From contig NC_049994.1 of assembly GCF_000003815.2 (NCBI RefSeq), positions 3,222,120 through 3,254,982 of the forward strand: DNA of 32,863 nt. Direction: 5' to 3'. A program made the position numbers and the translations under genes. The stretch's first letter is position 1. Each line of letters begins with the position of its first letter. The stretch comes from Branchiostoma floridae. Lineage: Eukaryota > Chordata > Leptocardii > Amphioxiformes > Branchiostomatidae. Of the stretch, positions 31,448 through 32,863 are shown piece by piece. The notes below the pieces were generated by a model, which was not told the origin of the DNA, searched no databases, and saw nothing but the letters and a program-made list of their open reading frames with translations.

Positions 31448-31858
31448 TAAGGGTAGTCAAAAACATAAGTTTTTTTTTTAAGGTAGTCAAAAACATAAGT
31501 TTTTTTTAATTTGTTTTACATTCTGCATGTATTATGCAATGTCCCTGTAGCTCAACTGGTAGCAACCACACAACTAAGTTCTTGGTAGTATTTAGCCGGT
31601 AGAACCAAGTTCACTTCTGGTAGGGCATATCGTCTTTCAGAAAGGACATAAAATATTGTTCTTCAGGCGTAAGTTACCTCGAAGAAAAGGGCTCCCAACC
31701 CCTCCCTATTAGCAATACCCTGCTGCCAAAATAACAAAGAAAACCGCTGTCCTATGTACTCCAAGGATCTGGACAAATTAACAGAAGAACAACACACCCT
31801 ATCAACATTATTGCTATTATGACTCAATTATTACGTACGTATGATTTTGACTACCCTA
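31448..31858. mobile_element. possible inverted-repeat element carrying a SINE
   Basis: The left edge ttaagggtagtcaaaaacat (31448) is the near-complement of the right edge tatgattttgactaccctaa (31839-31858). The left terminal sequence is present twice (ggtagtcaaaaacataagt at 31452 and 31482, period 30). The interior is mostly a SINE. TTAA precedes the left GGG; the right flank reads TAAT. The superfamily is not assigned. Confidence 0.5.
31536..31765 (+). mobile_element. tRNA-derived SINE (family A), best-preserved plus copy
   Basis: It starts gcaatgtccctgtagctcaa with a perfect A box (tagctcaactgg, 31548-31559). A decayed B box (agttcacttct) lies near 31609. The body runs ggtagggcatatcgtctttc, agaaaggacataaaat, gggctcccaacccctcc, and ends gctgtcctatgtactccaag. 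The order equals the copies at 11700 (reverse) and 14411. Family A occurs four times in the window. Confidence 0.87.
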
Positions 31859-31859
31859 A

Positions 31860-32500
31860 TGTACGCTTCACATCCTTTTTGTTTATGATCACATGGAACA
31901 TAAAGACCATTTTGTTCCCTCTATGAGGGGTTCCCTGTAAAAAGGACATGCTTCATAAAGCATCTATGTAATAACTACTGGCTTCTTTGATCTATAGAGG
32001 TCTGGACAGACATCAATTTCACGTGTCCAGGAACACAAGAGCCTCTGGTCACGGAGGCAATCTGCGGGGCCTTACAGTGTCTAGAGTCTGAATTCTCATT
32101 CCAAGTCTAGGACGTGACAATAATAGTAATTTTTTTTATCACACAGCGGCGATGTTTCAAGCTACATTGCAGTAGAGACTTCCCTAGCCCATATATGCTT
32201 TATTTGTAAATTTTTTCGTCAAAATCTAAACAAAAATTGGTCAATTTACAGTTCACAATTCCCCAATAATCATTTCTAATAATTTGTGTAGCAACATGAC
32301 TGAAAATGGGGTTTTTAAAGACAGGTGGCCATCATGTGAAGGTCATTTAATGATTGTCAATATGAGGAAAATTCTCAGGACATAGAAAAACGAATGGTAC
32401 GTTTAGGTGCCCAGCTTGAATACATGACGTTTTAGCGTGAGTTTACCCCCCCCCCCCCCGGCATAAAAGAAAGCAAAAAGAAAAACAAGTTATGTGTAAC
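31860..32500. other. unassigned AT-rich DNA with a C homopolymer
   Basis: A run of 14 C at 32446-32459 is the only notable item. No gene was recognised. Confidence 0.35.
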
Positions 32501-32506
32501 CCCGTA

Positions 32507-32725
32507 AATAGTTTCATCAGGTTGGTAGATCAATCGAACAGTCTTCTTCGTTTCACAACCTCTTTTTATTCTTCTGCAGACGTTTCGGTGACTGTCTGTC
32601 ACCTTCATCAGTGCAAAATGAAATATACTAACGTTACTCGGTGCGATATGACCTATACAGTGCAAATCGAACTAAACCCATTGTGACGTAATTACTTGAC
32701 ATGGAATGTTCTCGAACGTGATACG
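32507..32725 (-). mobile_element. Penelope-like element, 3' non-coding part
   Basis: This lies downstream of the coding tail at 32726-32863 on the minus strand. It includes the ribozyme-like hairpin at 32583-32611 and ends with accaacctgatgaaactatt (32508-32527), which is also present in reverse at 8801-8822. Assigning it to the same element as the coding tail rests on adjacency and on the repeated word at 8.8 kb. Confidence 0.55.
32583..32611 (-). ncRNA. hammerhead-like core hairpin (partial)
   Basis: Minus-strand order: CTGATGA (32611-32605), an extra A, ggtgac (32603-32598), loop agaca, gtcacc (32592-32587), GAAA (32586-32583), then CGT. The 6-bp helix is perfect. Compared with the motif at 8836-8864, pair 5 of the helix is A-U instead of U-A and pair 2 is G-C instead of G-U, with loops of equal length. 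No helix III is visible after GAAAC, so this copy probably cannot cleave. Confidence 0.45.
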
Positions 32726-32863
32726 TTAATCATCCTTGCCACTTTGTGACGTAGTGGCAAGGATGCGGTCCCAAACATGGCTAAGTTTATACCGCCCTTC
32801 GTCTCTATTCATTACTGCTGTAGACTTTCTGATCCAGATGGCTTCCTTACCCAACGTGTGTAT
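32726..32863 (-). CDS. Penelope-like element protein, C-terminal end (partial)
   Basis: A 45-codon minus-strand frame enters from the right window edge and ends at TAA (32726-32728). It reads LGKEAIWIRK, then MNRDEGRYKLSHVWD, then RILATT to the stop. The pattern E-A-I-x-I-R-K, a short spacer, then N-R-D-E-G-x-Y-x-L-S-H-x-W-D is what I know from the end of the GIY-YIG endonuclease region of Penelope-like reverse transcriptase proteins in marine animals. The GIY-YIG core and reverse transcriptase would lie outside the window. There is no frame break in the visible part. The product would nick DNA to prime retrotransposition (family knowledge). Host GIY-YIG genes are an alternative but less likely given the repeat context. 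Confidence 0.7.
   Translation of the reverse strand: MHTLGKEAIWIRKSTAVMNRDEGRYKLSHVWDRILATTSQSGKDD
32731..32765. repeat. perfect 13-bp stem hairpin at the end of the Penelope-like frame
   Basis: The arms catccttgccact (32731-32743) and agtggcaaggatg (32753-32765) pair perfectly around a 9-base loop (ttgtgacgt). The hairpin covers the last coding codons and sits three bases from the stop codon. Confidence 0.93.

Overview
The window looks like gene-poor animal DNA, AT-rich and without a single convincing host gene. The long open frames are either read-throughs of simple repeats ((CA)n, (GT)n, a 10-bp decamer array, a 41-bp satellite) or chance frames inside transposon debris. The mix of elements fits a marine invertebrate deuterostome: tRNA-derived SINEs, a hAT miniature family with TAGGG ends, TA-flanked Tc1/mariner-like miniature elements with CAGTCAAACCTG ends, and a Penelope-like element tail. 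It most resembles the lancelet Branchiostoma. That assignment is inference from the repeat types, not from a host gene. A 100-base N run at 23731-23830 shows a draft assembly. Layout, left part (1-8500): a perfect 10 x 10-bp minisatellite (961-1060); a duplicated module broken by a LINE 3' end with its own target-site duplication (1548-1779); a reverse SINE carrying an internal 19-bp triplication (2036-2340); a 17 x 41-bp satellite with a perfect 123-bp higher-order duplication (2539-3235); a tRNA-like sequence interrupted by a hAT miniature element (3690-4321); a ~126-bp tandem array (4507-5008); two more miniature transposons (5322-5564 and 5695-6229); and a tRNA-type SINE (8237-8480). Layout, middle part (8500-20800): a hammerhead-ribozyme-like motif (8833-8880); several copies of an unclassified interspersed repeat with a CA-rich tail and a terminal CCTCC/GGAGG hairpin; a ~175-bp triplication (12010-12525); a fully resolved nested insertion (hAT element inside a SINE, 14411-15305); a TA-flanked miniature element (16173-16380); long CA/GT microsatellites; a ~46-bp-arm hairpin (20006-20119); and a TTAA-type miniature element (20580-20774). 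Layout, right part (20800-32863): (GT)28 (21421-21476); a ~320-bp degenerate tandem repeat (21520-22390); a ~300-bp fold-back element with ~120-bp arms (22972-23275); two hAT copies around the gap; a palindrome cluster built on ATCCCAGA (26598-26795); ~295-bp tandem copies (28150-28735); a SINE lying between possible inverted termini (31448-31858); and, at the right edge, the C-terminus of a Penelope-like GIY-YIG protein followed by a ribozyme-like hairpin that covaries with the one at 8.8 kb. There is no operon or pathway here. The content is the insertion history of mobile elements. The most interesting signal is the pair of hammerhead-like motifs, one of them just downstream of a Penelope-like coding tail.
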